DNA of 64,000 nt, from NCBI RefSeq assembly GCF_006491595.2, contig NZ_VEVQ02000009.1, forward strand, positions 1 through 64,000, written 5' to 3'. How positions within the stretch are numbered: the first letter of the stretch is position 1; every line of letters starts with the position of its first letter. Positions 47,357 through 55,559 of the stretch are shown here, in pieces. The position numbers and the translations under genes are program-made. This DNA comes from Flavobacterium jejuense (GTDB lineage: Bacteria; Bacteroidota; Bacteroidia; Flavobacteriales; Flavobacteriaceae). The notes below the pieces were generated by a model. It was not told the origin of the DNA, ran no database searches, and saw nothing but the letters and a program-made list of their open reading frames with translations.

Positions 47357-47853
47357 TGAATGATTTAAAAGCATTACAAGCTCTCTTGGATTTGGCAGCT
47401 AAAGAAATGCCTAAAAAAACGCTTACAATAATAGGAGTTGAAGGTAAAAACTTCATACAAAAGAATTTTAGAGATGAAGGATTTACAGACAATAATTTGC
47501 AAAAATGGGAGGAAAGAAAAACCGAAGATAAAAGAGGTCGTGATATTACCAGATACAGAACCAGTAGAAGAGGTAAGCAAGGCAATTTAAATAAATATGG
47601 TAGTTCCAATAAAGATAGAGCTATACTTACAGGGCATGGAACTGGAGGTAATAAATTAAGAAATTCCTACAGATATAGAATAAGTTTAGGAAGTGGTCAA
47701 GTATCTTTTTATACCTATAAAGAATATGCACAACGACACAATGAAGGTTTAGATGGAATGACAAAAAGACAATTTATAGGTAAGTCAGCCTATTTACATT
47801 CAAAAATTGCTAATAAAGTAACGAAAGAGTTAAATAAATTATTAAATAAATGA
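47356..47853 (+). CDS. Phage virion morphogenesis protein (gpG-like)
   Basis: 165 residues. 'FIQKNFRDEGFTDNNLQKWEERK', 'AILTGHGTGGNKLRNSYRYRISLG', 'YKEYAQRHNEGLDGMTKRQFIG' match the Mu gpG / phage virion morphogenesis family; basic throughout. It acts in tail or head completion. Overlaps the portal gene by 4 bp. Confidence 0.78.
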   Translation: MNDLKALQALLDLAAKEMPKKTLTIIGVEGKNFIQKNFRDEGFTDNNLQKWEERKTEDKRGRDITRYRTSRRGKQGNLNKYGSSNKDRAILTGHGTGGNKLRNSYRYRISLGSGQVSFYTYKEYAQRHNEGLDGMTKRQFIGKSAYLHSKIANKVTKELNKLLNK

Positions 47854-49100
47854 GTAAAAATATAAAGTCTATAAGAAGAGGTAAAAGTACTGTCAATTTC
47901 TCTGGCAATGTACTAGCTAAAAAAGCAAGTATTACTGATGTGAATGATATAAATCAAATCACAAACTTCATGGTTGATATTATCAGAAGGCAAAGAAGAT
48001 TATGGAGAAAAGAAATTACAGACTGGCAGGCTGCACGATATGCTTATTATCAATCTGAAATACCTAAAAATTATCCAATGCAAGAACTGTATCAGGATAT
48101 TATGCTTGATGGGCATCTAACTGGTATAACTGAAAATAGAACGCTTAGAACAACTAATAAAGATTATATTTTTACCATTGACGGTGTTAAAGATGATAAA
48201 TTAACTGAGTTAATTAAGGACAAAGAGTGGTTTGAATATACTTTGCAAGAGGCTCATAAATCTACTTATTTGGGTGAAACATTCATCTGGCACAAGAAAT
48301 TTGAAAAAGGTAATATTATTGAATCTGAAGTTATTGATCGAGGTCTGTATGTTCCTGGACAAAAAATGTTGCTTTTTGACATTAATGGTAATAAAGCTCT
48401 TGATGTTTCAGAAGTTAATGATGTTTTATTATATGCTAATTTTTACAGTAATATTGGCATCTTAGAGAAAGCAGCGGTTTATACAATTCTAAAAAGACAC
48501 TCATGGGGTTCATGGGATGAATTCGAAGAATTGTTTGGAGTACCTATCCGAATTGCAAAAGTAGCTAGCCAAAGTGAAACGGTTAAAAATGAAGTGGCTG
48601 GATGGCTTGAGGAAATGGGTTCCGCACCTTATGGTGTTTTCCCAATGGGTACTGAAGTAGATATAAAAGAAACTACAAAAACCGATTCTTTCAATGTATT
48701 TTTCAAGAAAATTGAAGCTCTAGATAAAGAACTTTCAAAGTTGATTTTACATCAAACAATGACTACAGAGAATGGAGCATCGAAAGCTCAGGGAAATGTG
48801 CATGAAAACACATTAGGTGAAGTAGTTTTTTCAGATGAAAAGAAAATGCTTTCATTTCTTAATAATCAAGTAGTTCCTTCAATGCGTTTGCTAGGTTATA
48901 AAATTCCTGATAATGCAAAGATAGCGGTTGAAAAAACTATTGAACCTGAAAAACAAATCAAGATTGATACTGAACTTATTACTGGAGGTTACATTTTAAA
49001 GCAAGATTATATTGAGCAAACTTATGGTGTTGAAATTGAAAGTATGCCAGTTGCAGGACAAACACCTACTGAAAAACCTACTAATTCAAAAAAGCCTTAA
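47850..49100 (+). CDS. Portal protein (DUF935, Mu gp29-like)
   Basis: 416 residues. 'ITDWQAARYAYYQSEIPKNYPMQELYQDIMLDGHLTGITENRTLRTTNKDY' (in part), 'WDEFEELFGVPIRIAK' and 'QTMTTENGASKAQGNVHENTLGEV' identify the DUF935 portal. Ends in a Pro/Thr/Lys tail. The last codons contain A AAA AAG (49088-49094) directly before the stop, with the -1 frame open into MuF. Confidence 0.85.
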   Translation: MSKNIKSIRRGKSTVNFSGNVLAKKASITDVNDINQITNFMVDIIRRQRRLWRKEITDWQAARYAYYQSEIPKNYPMQELYQDIMLDGHLTGITENRTLRTTNKDYIFTIDGVKDDKLTELIKDKEWFEYTLQEAHKSTYLGETFIWHKKFEKGNIIESEVIDRGLYVPGQKMLLFDINGNKALDVSEVNDVLLYANFYSNIGILEKAAVYTILKRHSWGSWDEFEELFGVPIRIAKVASQSETVKNEVAGWLEEMGSAPYGVFPMGTEVDIKETTKTDSFNVFFKKIEALDKELSKLILHQTMTTENGASKAQGNVHENTLGEVVFSDEKKMLSFLNNQVVPSMRLLGYKIPDNAKIAVEKTIEPEKQIKIDTELITGGYILKQDYIEQTYGVEIESMPVAGQTPTEKPTNSKKP

Positions 49101-49159
49101 GCCTACTTAAATTATATTATCGTACTCATTGCTGTAACGAAAAGCCTGAAGCTATAAAA

Positions 49160-50302
49160 TTGAGTAAAGAAGATGATGATTTAAGTAGGCTAATTGAAAG
49201 CTATACAAGACAGTTATTTGATGATAGAAATGTATCTGAAGCTAACAGGGAGAAACTTTGGCAATACTACTATAATCATTTATCTAAAGGTTTAAATATT
49301 GGTTACAATGCATCCTCAAAATTTTATGATGAAGATTTAGCCAATTCACTAAAATATAACATTGCTCAATTTTCAGCATTTAAAGAAACTAGTTTTCGCA
49401 AGCAGTTAGAAGATGCATTGGTACAAGATGGAAAAGTTTTATCCTGGTCTCAATTTAAAGAAGTAGCTACAGCTCTTAATGTAGATTATAATTTAAGATG
49501 GCTTAGAACCGAATATGATCACACCATTGCAACGGCTAATATGGTTGAGCAATGGAAACAATTTGAAGCCGATGCAGATCTATATCCTAACCTAAAATAT
49601 GTAACGGTTGGTGATGCAAGAGTAAGAGATCAACACAAAGCGTGGGATGGATTAGTTTTGCCTATTAATCATCTTTTTTGGAAAACACATTTAACACCTA
49701 ATGATTGGGGCTGTCGTTGTAATATTGAACAAACTGATGAAGAGGTAAGCGATACTATTCCAGAACTTAAACTAAAAAGTGAGTTTGAAAACAATGCTGC
49801 ATTAACTGGAAAGATATTTAATAAAAATGCTTATGAAAATGATTTAACTGATTTAGATATTAAAAGTGCGAATTCAACCGCTAATTTATATAACAAAGAA
49901 GCAAGAAAATTAAAAGACAATGAAATAAAAGAATGGGTACAAAAAGAGATACCACAAGGAGGAAAAACAATTAGTTTAAGTAATTTTAAAACTGGTGCTG
50001 CTACTTTATATAGAAAAAACATTAAATCAATTTCAGATCACTTTACAAATCCTATTTTAAAGGATATGGCTAAAGATATTATTTCTATTTGTGAAAGTGC
50101 TAGTTTCAAAAGTACTGCTAATTTAGAAGAGTCTTTAATTGCAAAAACATCACAAAATTTAGCTAAGAAAAAAGCAAGAGGTGTAACCGATTTTAATTAT
50201 TATGAATTTACCTATAATGGTGAATTATATCGATTAAATGTAGAAGTTATTGATGGAAAAGAATATCCTTTTAGTATTAATAAAATAACAAATGCTGAAT
50301 AA
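49160..50302 (+). CDS. MuF-like head morphogenesis protein
   Basis: 380 residues from TTG 49160. No ATG or GTG exists upstream before the in-frame stop at 49082-49084, yet the 22 codons before TTG look coding ('LSLLKLYYRTHCCNEKPEA'). The MuF domain has 'NLRWLRTEYDHTIATANMVEQW', 'LKYVTVGDARVRDQHKAWDGLVLPI' and 'FWKTHLTPNDWGCRCNIEQTD'. Residues ~280-380 could be a separate C-terminal module. It may be made as a portal-MuF fusion by frameshift. Confidence 0.82.
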   Translation: MSKEDDDLSRLIESYTRQLFDDRNVSEANREKLWQYYYNHLSKGLNIGYNASSKFYDEDLANSLKYNIAQFSAFKETSFRKQLEDALVQDGKVLSWSQFKEVATALNVDYNLRWLRTEYDHTIATANMVEQWKQFEADADLYPNLKYVTVGDARVRDQHKAWDGLVLPINHLFWKTHLTPNDWGCRCNIEQTDEEVSDTIPELKLKSEFENNAALTGKIFNKNAYENDLTDLDIKSANSTANLYNKEARKLKDNEIKEWVQKEIPQGGKTISLSNFKTGAATLYRKNIKSISDHFTNPILKDMAKDIISICESASFKSTANLEESLIAKTSQNLAKKKARGVTDFNYYEFTYNGELYRLNVEVIDGKEYPFSINKITNAE

Positions 50303-50347
50303 TCTACTAAAGAAGGTACAACCCTTCCCGTTTCATATTCAGCATTT
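50290..50347. terminator. Nested hairpin at the junction of converging operons
   Basis: AAATGCTGAATA (50290) and TATTCAGCATTT (50336) pair, enclosing a second small stem (GAAGG with CCTTC). It overlaps the MuF stop codon and probably ends the plus late transcript. Confidence 0.55.
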
Positions 50348-50372
50348 ATCATTACAAATGTAGTAAAAAAAA

Positions 50373-50594
50373 TTATAATAGCTTTAATTGACTCGTTTTT
50401 TGTTTCTTAACGTTATCTGCATAAATGCCTTCATAAGATATAATTGCATCAACCGTTCTACTAGACAAAAAAAATTTTGAGGCTACCTCTTCAATTACAG
50501 CCGATATTTTCCACTTCGGATTCTTCTCCAGAGTAGAATAGAAAAACTTTCTAACAGCTTCATTTCTATTGGTTAGTCGTTCTGATTTTGTCAT
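50373..50594 (-). CDS. Small helix-turn-helix protein, candidate late regulator
   Basis: 73 residues from the ATG at 50594; 21 more codons upstream are open but overlap the preceding terminator. 'LTNRNEAVRKFFYSTLEKNPKWKISAVIEEVASKFFLSSRTVDAII' (in part) has a helix-turn-helix of Mor/C type at its end. It lies alone between the early operon terminator and the end of the plus late block, where Mu has C. Activation of the divergent late promoters is a reasonable inference. Confidence 0.6.
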   Translation of the reverse strand: MTKSERLTNRNEAVRKFFYSTLEKNPKWKISAVIEEVASKFFLSSRTVDAIISYEGIYADNVKKQKTSQLKLL

Positions 50595-50648
50595 TAAACA
50601 AAAGTAATAACATTTATTTTTTTGTGCAATAGCAGTTAAGCCATAAAA

Positions 50649-50672
50649 AAAGCTCACTATTTAGTGAGCTTT
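50649..50672 (-). terminator. Terminator of the lipoprotein gene
   Basis: AAAGCTCACTA and TAGTGAGCTTT form an 11-bp stem with a 2-base loop; T run on minus. Confidence 0.85.
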
Positions 50673-50675
50673 CCT

Positions 50676-51044
50676 TTATTCATTTACATAATGTTTTGTA
50701 ATTATTATGGTTTCATCCTTTAAATTGTAATTGGCTAAACAAGTACTTTGAACTTTTGCTCCAAAAGAATTAGAAGCTCTGTAACCTATTAAAAGTTTTA
50801 CAACATCTAGAGTGTCTTTTTTATCCCATGTTCGCTCTACCATTTCATAACTTGAATGATCTTTCAAGTCCTTTTTAATCATATCCTTTAATTGTGATAA
50901 AGCATAATCTATTTTTTGTTCTCTTACTTTATTAATACTATCCTTTTGTTCTTTAAGAATTTCAGCTTCTGTTTTTGGCTTTTCTTCAAATTTGCAAGCA
51001 ACTGTAGTTAACAATAGTACTAATCCTAAAATAATTTTTTTCAT
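50676..51044 (-). CDS. Small lipoprotein, moron candidate
   Basis: 122 residues. The lipobox 'TTVAC' gives Cys17. The mature part is a charged helix ('KTEAEILKEQKDSINKVREQKIDYALSQLKDMI' in part) followed by a short beta domain ('LLIGYRASNSFGAKVQSTC'). Terminators on both sides make it an independent unit, typical of genes expressed in the lysogen. Superinfection exclusion is possible by analogy with phage lipoproteins such as Llp. Confidence 0.65.
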   Translation of the reverse strand: MKKIILGLVLLLTTVACKFEEKPKTEAEILKEQKDSINKVREQKIDYALSQLKDMIKKDLKDHSSYEMVERTWDKKDTLDVVKLLIGYRASNSFGAKVQSTCLANYNLKDETIIITKHYVNE

Positions 51045-51072
51045 GTTTAAATGGGTTTTAAATGTTAATTAA

Positions 51073-51105
51073 AAAAAGTGAGAGTGTACAAAGCTCTCAC
51101 TTTTT
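51073..51105 (-). terminator. Terminator of the early operon
   Basis: AAAAAGTGAGAG and CTCTCACTTTTT form a 12-bp stem, T run on minus, after the last early gene. Confidence 0.82.
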
Positions 51106-51166
51106 CCTGTCTAATTTCTAACAATAAAATCAATGAATGATTTTTTCTTTGAATTACAAATATATA

Positions 51167-51403
51167 CTAACTTTTTTTATTTTTATCTAACAGATGCATA
51201 ATATTTGAAGCAGCCATACCTATAAAATAGAATGCGTTAGCACCATCTTTTGAAGAGATAAAAAATATATTTTCATTTTCTTCTATTCCTTTAAAGTCAA
51301 CCTTACAGTTATATTTTGTAAACTTAGAAAGACTACTTTCTAATATATATATAACCTGATTTGGATCTATCTCTAAAGGAAATGTTACTTCTATTGTATC
51401 CAT
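51167..51403 (-). CDS. Early protein of unknown function
   Basis: 78 residues. 'IEVTFPLEIDPNQVIYILESSLSKFTKYNCKVDFKG' (in part) is an alpha/beta pattern. Last gene of the early operon, 1 bp after its neighbour. Not recognised. Confidence 0.55.
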   Translation of the reverse strand: MDTIEVTFPLEIDPNQVIYILESSLSKFTKYNCKVDFKGIEENENIFFISSKDGANAFYFIGMAASNIMHLLDKNKKS

Positions 51404-51404
51404 A

Positions 51405-51953
51405 TTAATATTTTAGATCAGTCCAGTGAATTATTTTACCAGAGAAGCATTTATCTTCATTAGCTTGTATTTTTTCATAGAAGTAATTAAAAAAATCTTC
51501 ATAACTATTAAATTCATCATTTAAAGCTAATTGTTCTTTTTCTTGATAATATAAATATTTTTGTCCTACTGTAATTTCAATTATGTCTGAATGAGCGTAA
51601 GTCATAAATATTCTTTGTGTACTTACAACTGGTATTTTAGGAGCAAAACGAAACATGTTTTTTTTACGAACATTAATAAAAAAGTCGATGTTTACACCTG
51701 ATTTCCAACGGTTATTATTATCTTCTCTGATGGTGTGAAGTTTTGGTTTTAAAAAAGCACAATGATCTATTAATGATGTGTAATTTAAGTATGATCCAAT
51801 TTTTACAAAAGGCTCTATATATTGTGATACTAGTTGACCATAGTATTCATCCTCATAACCTTTTATTTCAGCTTCTATTATTATTGAGTTTAAAATCTTC
51901 TCAACAAAGTAAGTTTCTTTGCCATTTAGTTTAGTTGAAAAAGATAATATCAT
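51405..51953 (-). CDS. Early protein of unknown function
   Basis: 182 residues, no signal or membrane segment. 'FSTKLNGKETYFVEKIL' and 'NRWKSGVNIDFFINVRKKNMFRFAP', 'RIFMTYAHSDIIEITVGQKYLYYQEKEQLALND' (in part) suggest a beta-rich N-terminus and helical end. Its start lies inside the preceding 50-residue gene. Function not recognised. Confidence 0.6.
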   Translation of the reverse strand: MILSFSTKLNGKETYFVEKILNSIIIEAEIKGYEDEYYGQLVSQYIEPFVKIGSYLNYTSLIDHCAFLKPKLHTIREDNNNRWKSGVNIDFFINVRKKNMFRFAPKIPVVSTQRIFMTYAHSDIIEITVGQKYLYYQEKEQLALNDEFNSYEDFFNYFYEKIQANEDKCFSGKIIHWTDLKY

Positions 51954-52083
51954 AAAATCTCGATTTAATTATTAATAGAAAAAGTATATAAGCTACTACA
52001 AGTCCTGTAATACATCCTGCAATATATATACTAATTTGATTAGCTCTGTGTTGTTCTTTTTTAATTTGTTTCATTGTTTTCAT
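51931..52083 (-). CDS. 50-residue single-span membrane protein
   Basis: ATG at 52083 overlaps the methyltransferase TGA (ATGA). The chain has a polar basic N-terminus ('KQIKKEQHRANQ') and one membrane span ('ISIYIAGCITGLVVAYILFLLII'). It overlaps the next gene by 23 bp. Translational coupling at both ends supports a real gene; role unknown. Confidence 0.6.
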   Translation of the reverse strand: MKTMKQIKKEQHRANQISIYIAGCITGLVVAYILFLLIIKSRFYDIIFFN

Positions 52084-53441
52084 GCTACTAATTTTTTATA
52101 TAGTGAATTGTAATTATCTTCTACCAAAGCTTTTGCTTGGTTTACTTCGACTGCATTGCCTATTTGTTTTTTTTGTTCTTTTTGATTACCTATTAAAATA
52201 TAATTGTCTGGAAAGCCTTGTATTTTTTTTAGTTCTGGAATAACTAACATTCTAAGTTTTATATCAGAAATATTATGTTTTAACATAAATTTCTTTAATT
52301 CAATTGTGTTTTCACAATCAACATCATATATAGGTGCTTGTAAGTTTCCTTTTTCTGAAGTAATAAGATATAAAGGTGCTTTATCCTGTCGTGCTACAAT
52401 TGTGCAACATGGTTTATTGATACTTCCACTATTTCCAAACCAAGAAGGATTCAATATAAATGCATCAATCTTTGCAATCCTATCATTTGTTGTTATTGTT
52501 GGTGATGGACTGTCTATTGAATGTAATCCACTCTTTCCATAGTACGTATTTAAGTGAGTTGTAACAACTGCAAATCTATTATTTGTAGTTACAGTTCCTA
52601 TTGGCTCATTAAACGATTTTACCCTTTGAAAATCATTACCTGAATTATATTGTTTGGTAAAACCATTTTCACCTTTAGCAATAAACTTTTTGCATCCAGC
52701 TAGGATTCTTTTAATTGTGTTTGTGGACAAAGGTTTTTTTCTTTGAAAAATACTTTTCCCTTCAATATTAAAATCTAATGCTTTTTTTACAGGATTCCAT
52801 TTTATTAAACCATCATTACAAGATTCTGAATGTGTTGGTTTTGCCCATGAAATACCTAAATCAGGCTTAGCAAATTGGATAAATAATCTTTTTCTTTTTT
52901 GACATGCTCCAAAATCGGCAGCATTTAGTATTTTTTTTTCGGAGATATAACCAAATGATTCTACTTTTTCCATCCACTTAACAAAATCTCTACCTGCTAG
53001 TTTTGAAATTGGTTTTTTATTTTCACAAAGAGGACCCCAACTCATAAACTCCCTTACATTTTCAACCCAAAAATAATTAGGATTGATTGCCTCAAGATAC
53101 ATATACATGTGTTCTGCTAGAGATCTACTATCTGCATCTCTTTGTTGACCTCCTTTTGCGTTAGAAAAATTGGTGCATTCCAATGATGCCCATAAATTAA
53201 TTATACAATTAGGTTGTTTTAAACGTAATTCCTGAACTATTTTTTTTAGTTTAGCAACTACTTTAAAATCTCTTATATCTTCAGTAAAGTGAAGAGCATT
53301 TGGATGGTTAGCCTTATGAGATGCAATTGCATTTACATCATGGTTAACACAAGCTAATACTTCAGTATTAGTATTTGAAAAGTGAATACCTGATGATGTG
53401 CCACCAGCTCCACAAAATAAATCTATCCAGTATATTTTCAT
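52080..53441 (-). CDS. DNA (cytosine-5) methyltransferase
   Basis: 453 residues. Motif I 'DLFCGAGGTSSGIH' (7-20), motif IV with catalytic Cys89 in 'SLECTNFS' (E where PC is usual, as in some phage enzymes), motif VI 'VENV' (126-129), motif VIII 'QKRKRLF', then a target-recognition region and motifs IX-X 'QIGNAVEVNQAKAL'. It methylates C5 of cytosine in phage and host DNA; no partner endonuclease is present, so it is an orphan enzyme, probably for evading host restriction. Confidence 0.92.
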   Translation of the reverse strand: MKIYWIDLFCGAGGTSSGIHFSNTNTEVLACVNHDVNAIASHKANHPNALHFTEDIRDFKVVAKLKKIVQELRLKQPNCIINLWASLECTNFSNAKGGQQRDADSRSLAEHMYMYLEAINPNYFWVENVREFMSWGPLCENKKPISKLAGRDFVKWMEKVESFGYISEKKILNAADFGACQKRKRLFIQFAKPDLGISWAKPTHSESCNDGLIKWNPVKKALDFNIEGKSIFQRKKPLSTNTIKRILAGCKKFIAKGENGFTKQYNSGNDFQRVKSFNEPIGTVTTNNRFAVVTTHLNTYYGKSGLHSIDSPSPTITTNDRIAKIDAFILNPSWFGNSGSINKPCCTIVARQDKAPLYLITSEKGNLQAPIYDVDCENTIELKKFMLKHNISDIKLRMLVIPELKKIQGFPDNYILIGNQKEQKKQIGNAVEVNQAKALVEDNYNSLYKKLVA

Positions 53442-53581
53442 TTTCTTAATTCTTTTGTTTCAGTTATACATTTATTCCAAAAAGTCTCAATTTCTTCCCA
53501 ACTGTAACCTTTTTCTAAAAGAGTATCATTTACTTTTTTTACTCTTTCTCTGTCTTTATCAGTTACTTTGCGTTTTTCCAA
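53438..53581 (-). CDS. 47-residue charged protein
   Basis: TTG start at 53581 inside the end of the upstream gene; stop overlaps the methyltransferase start as ATGA. 'VTDKDRERVKKVNDTLLEKGYSWEEIETFWN' (in part) is helical. The start codon is weak, the coupling convincing. Confidence 0.5.
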   Translation of the reverse strand: MEKRKVTDKDRERVKKVNDTLLEKGYSWEEIETFWNKCITETKELRK

Positions 53582-54051
53582 TCGTCTTCAAAATATCGTT
53601 GATTAATAAATGTTGATAGATGACATTTTGCAATCCCTTTTCGTTGCACATATCTATCATATGGCGATGCAGTTAAAAAGCATTTAATTATGTCAGATTC
53701 TTTTAACTTATTATATGCCTTTTCGGCTTGAACCTTTTTTACTTTCACATCATGCAAGTTCCAAAGTGCATTAAATGATATATCTGGTAATTCTATTGTT
53801 ATTTCGAAGTTATCTTTTAGTTTACTTTGCCATACTTTTATTGTGCTTTCAACTATTGGGAAATGTCCTTCTTGAAATTTATCTTGTTTTTTTCCTCCAA
53901 ATAGCCAGAGAACTTGTGATGCATTTAATTCTCCTTCTAATATTTCAAAGCTTTTAAACGAACCGTTTAAATGGTATTTAAACCGCCATACATAGCCGTT
54001 TAATTTACTTCTGATTATATAGGTTGTTTCTTGGTTCATAACTAATCCCAT
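53563..54051 (-). CDS. Early protein with replication-protein-like C-terminus
   Basis: 162 residues; Met5 is an alternative start. The C-terminal part 'EKAYNKLKESDIIKCF', 'YDRYVQRKGIAKCHLSTFINQRYFEDDW' (in part) has the 'kgxaxxxLxtfInqryWE' form seen at the end of phage replication initiators. The N-terminal half is beta-rich. A DNA-replication role is a weak inference. Confidence 0.55.
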   Translation of the reverse strand: MGLVMNQETTYIIRSKLNGYVWRFKYHLNGSFKSFEILEGELNASQVLWLFGGKKQDKFQEGHFPIVESTIKVWQSKLKDNFEITIELPDISFNALWNLHDVKVKKVQAEKAYNKLKESDIIKCFLTASPYDRYVQRKGIAKCHLSTFINQRYFEDDWKNAK

Positions 54052-54314
54052 TCAGTTGATCCTAGAATACAGAAATAATCACCACTTGCTAAATCATAGA
54101 GTGAAAATTCTTTAACATCATTAGGTATTTTTTCATTGTAATCAGGATTAACTATTTTTATGTTTTTTGCTTCAGTTTCAGAAACATTACTAATACATTC
54201 TATTTTGTTAAATTCATCTTGACCATATTCTGAAGTATATTCTTCAAATAAATTTGCCCATCCTTTTGCTTGAGCATATTCTATTTTGTCGGAAAATTTT
54301 ATTTTGAAAATCAT
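54042..54314 (-). CDS. Acidic early protein
   Basis: 90 residues. 'FEEYTSEYGQDEFNKIECISNVSETEAKNI' (in part), 'VKEFSLYDLASGDYFCILGSTEWD'. Small, acidic, overlapping both neighbours by a few bases. Not recognised. Confidence 0.52.
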   Translation of the reverse strand: MIFKIKFSDKIEYAQAKGWANLFEEYTSEYGQDEFNKIECISNVSETEAKNIKIVNPDYNEKIPNDVKEFSLYDLASGDYFCILGSTEWD

Positions 54315-54646
54315 AATAGTTTTTGATTTAAGATGTTAATAACTGATTGAATTAATGTCTTTTGATATTCATTATTATTTAGATTATTCAATACTTTAAG
54401 TGCTTGATATAATCCCCAAGCTTCATAATACTTGAAAGTTATTTTATGCTGTTTTTTATAATCTAAAATTGAAACTTGCTTTACTATTTTTTTACAACGT
54501 GTATCAATTTTATCAGCTAGATCCAATGCAATAGATTTGACTAACTTTCCATGCTCGTTGACTGGTATATTATTGTTATATAGTTCTTGCAATAACTTGT
54601 TGCAAGCTATGAGAGTATCGTTATTTAGTTTTAGGTCTATTTTCAT
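54311..54646 (-). CDS. Helical early protein
   Basis: 111 residues, mostly helical, Lys/Asn-rich: 'LKLNNDTLIACNKLLQELYNNNIPVNEHGKLVKSIALDLADKID' (in part). ATGA overlap with both neighbours. Not recognised. Confidence 0.52.
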   Translation of the reverse strand: MKIDLKLNNDTLIACNKLLQELYNNNIPVNEHGKLVKSIALDLADKIDTRCKKIVKQVSILDYKKQHKITFKYYEAWGLYQALKVLNNLNNNEYQKTLIQSVINILNQKLL

Positions 54647-54810
54647 TTTTTTTCTTTATTTAGGTATAGTTCTGTTTTTTGGTAGACTAAGCAAGACCAC
54701 CAACCAATAGCTAATGAGCATTTGCAGAAATCTATATTAACAGCCTTACAAATAAGATGACATATTATTACGAAGAAAACTGGTACTGATATTTTAATTA
54801 AAAATTTCAT
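54643..54810 (-). CDS. 55-residue Cys-containing membrane protein
   Basis: ATG at 54810 overlaps the upstream TGA and its own TGA overlaps the next ATG. 'FLIKISVPVFFVIICHLICKAV' is a membrane span or signal; six cysteines in all ('CHLICK', 'DFCKCSLAIGWWSC'). Not recognised. Confidence 0.58.
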   Translation of the reverse strand: MKFLIKISVPVFFVIICHLICKAVNIDFCKCSLAIGWWSCLVYQKTELYLNKEKK

Positions 54811-55070
54811 AAAGTTGATATTAAATGTTTTATTTGGTCACCTAATTTTTCATCATGTGTTTTCTCTCTTGCAAAAAATTCTACTGTTACTAAATAGTAC
54901 TCTGGAAGAATTTGTGTGTAACTAGTAAAATTCCCATTAGTTAAAGTATCAACAACTAAATCATTTTCAAGAATGTAGTTATATGTGAAATTTATAATTT
55001 CTGATCTATAAAGTATTTTTGTATGTTTTATTTGAAAAACAAATTTTTTTACATTTTTACTCATAAACAC
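54807..55070 (-). CDS. Early protein of unknown function
   Basis: 87 residues; Met3 is an alternative start. Basic N-terminus, 'ILYRSEIINFTYNYILENDLVVDTLTNGNFTSYTQILPEYYLVTVEFFAREK' (in part). Small mixed fold; not recognised. Coupled to both neighbours. Confidence 0.52.
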   Translation of the reverse strand: MFMSKNVKKFVFQIKHTKILYRSEIINFTYNYILENDLVVDTLTNGNFTSYTQILPEYYLVTVEFFAREKTHDEKLGDQIKHLISTL

Positions 55071-55261
55071 TCGATTTTAGGTTTTGTTAAAACTTTATCA
55101 CAATCATCGCATTTTAGTACTGTAGTTTCACAATTAGCAGCTGCAGCAATAACTACTATTGATGTGTCTGTATGATTACAACCTTTGCACTCATCTGAAT
55201 TGCAGTAATCTTTCTCATTTCTAATACAATAACCATCTGATGTATGTTTACATGGTTTCAT
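55061..55261 (-). CDS. 66-residue Cys-rich protein
   Basis: Ten cysteines arranged 'CKHTSDGYCIRNEKDYCNSDECKGC' (in part) and 'CDDCDKVL' near the end, with several His, suggesting one or two zinc-binding sites. Overlaps the preceding gene's start. Probably a small regulatory or structural metal protein; not recognised. Confidence 0.55.
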   Translation of the reverse strand: MKPCKHTSDGYCIRNEKDYCNSDECKGCNHTDTSIVVIAAAANCETTVLKCDDCDKVLTKPKIECL

Positions 55262-55262
55262 A

Positions 55263-55559
55263 TTAGTTTGCTTTACCTACACACCATATATCGCAATATT
55301 GTGGATCTGAACATTTGCAATTAGGAATTTTAGTTTTTTGGTAATCGTTGAGCATTTTAGTCATTTCCTTATCTTTATTTGACTGCATTAGTTTAGCAGT
55401 TAAATACTGTTTAAACATCGTGTAAGAAATGTTTAAACCAAATACTGCAAACATTAAAATGATGCTTGAAAGTTTATAGTCTTCTACTATTATAAAGAAG
55501 TAGATTGCAATGGCATATACTATATATACCAAAACCGTTAGTGTGTTAATTGTTCTCAT
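55263..55559 (-). CDS. 98-residue two-span membrane protein
   Basis: Two spans, ~8-25 ('VLVYIVYAIAIYFFIIV') and ~30-48 ('LSSIILMFAVFGLNISY'), then a cytoplasmic tail ending 'CKCSDPQYCDIWC' with four cysteines. Not recognised. Confidence 0.55.
   Translation of the reverse strand: MRTINTLTVLVYIVYAIAIYFFIIVEDYKLSSIILMFAVFGLNISYTMFKQYLTAKLMQSNKDKEMTKMLNDYQKTKIPNCKCSDPQYCDIWCVGKAN

Noticed and set aside
51150..51166. TATATTTG-like promoter in front of the 51073 hairpin giving a tiny RNA
   Set aside because: The box is present on minus, but there is no -33 element and the hairpin is explained as the early-operon terminator.
52080..53441. Restriction-modification system
   Set aside because: No endonuclease-like gene adjoins the C5 methyltransferase; the neighbours are tiny membrane and charged proteins.
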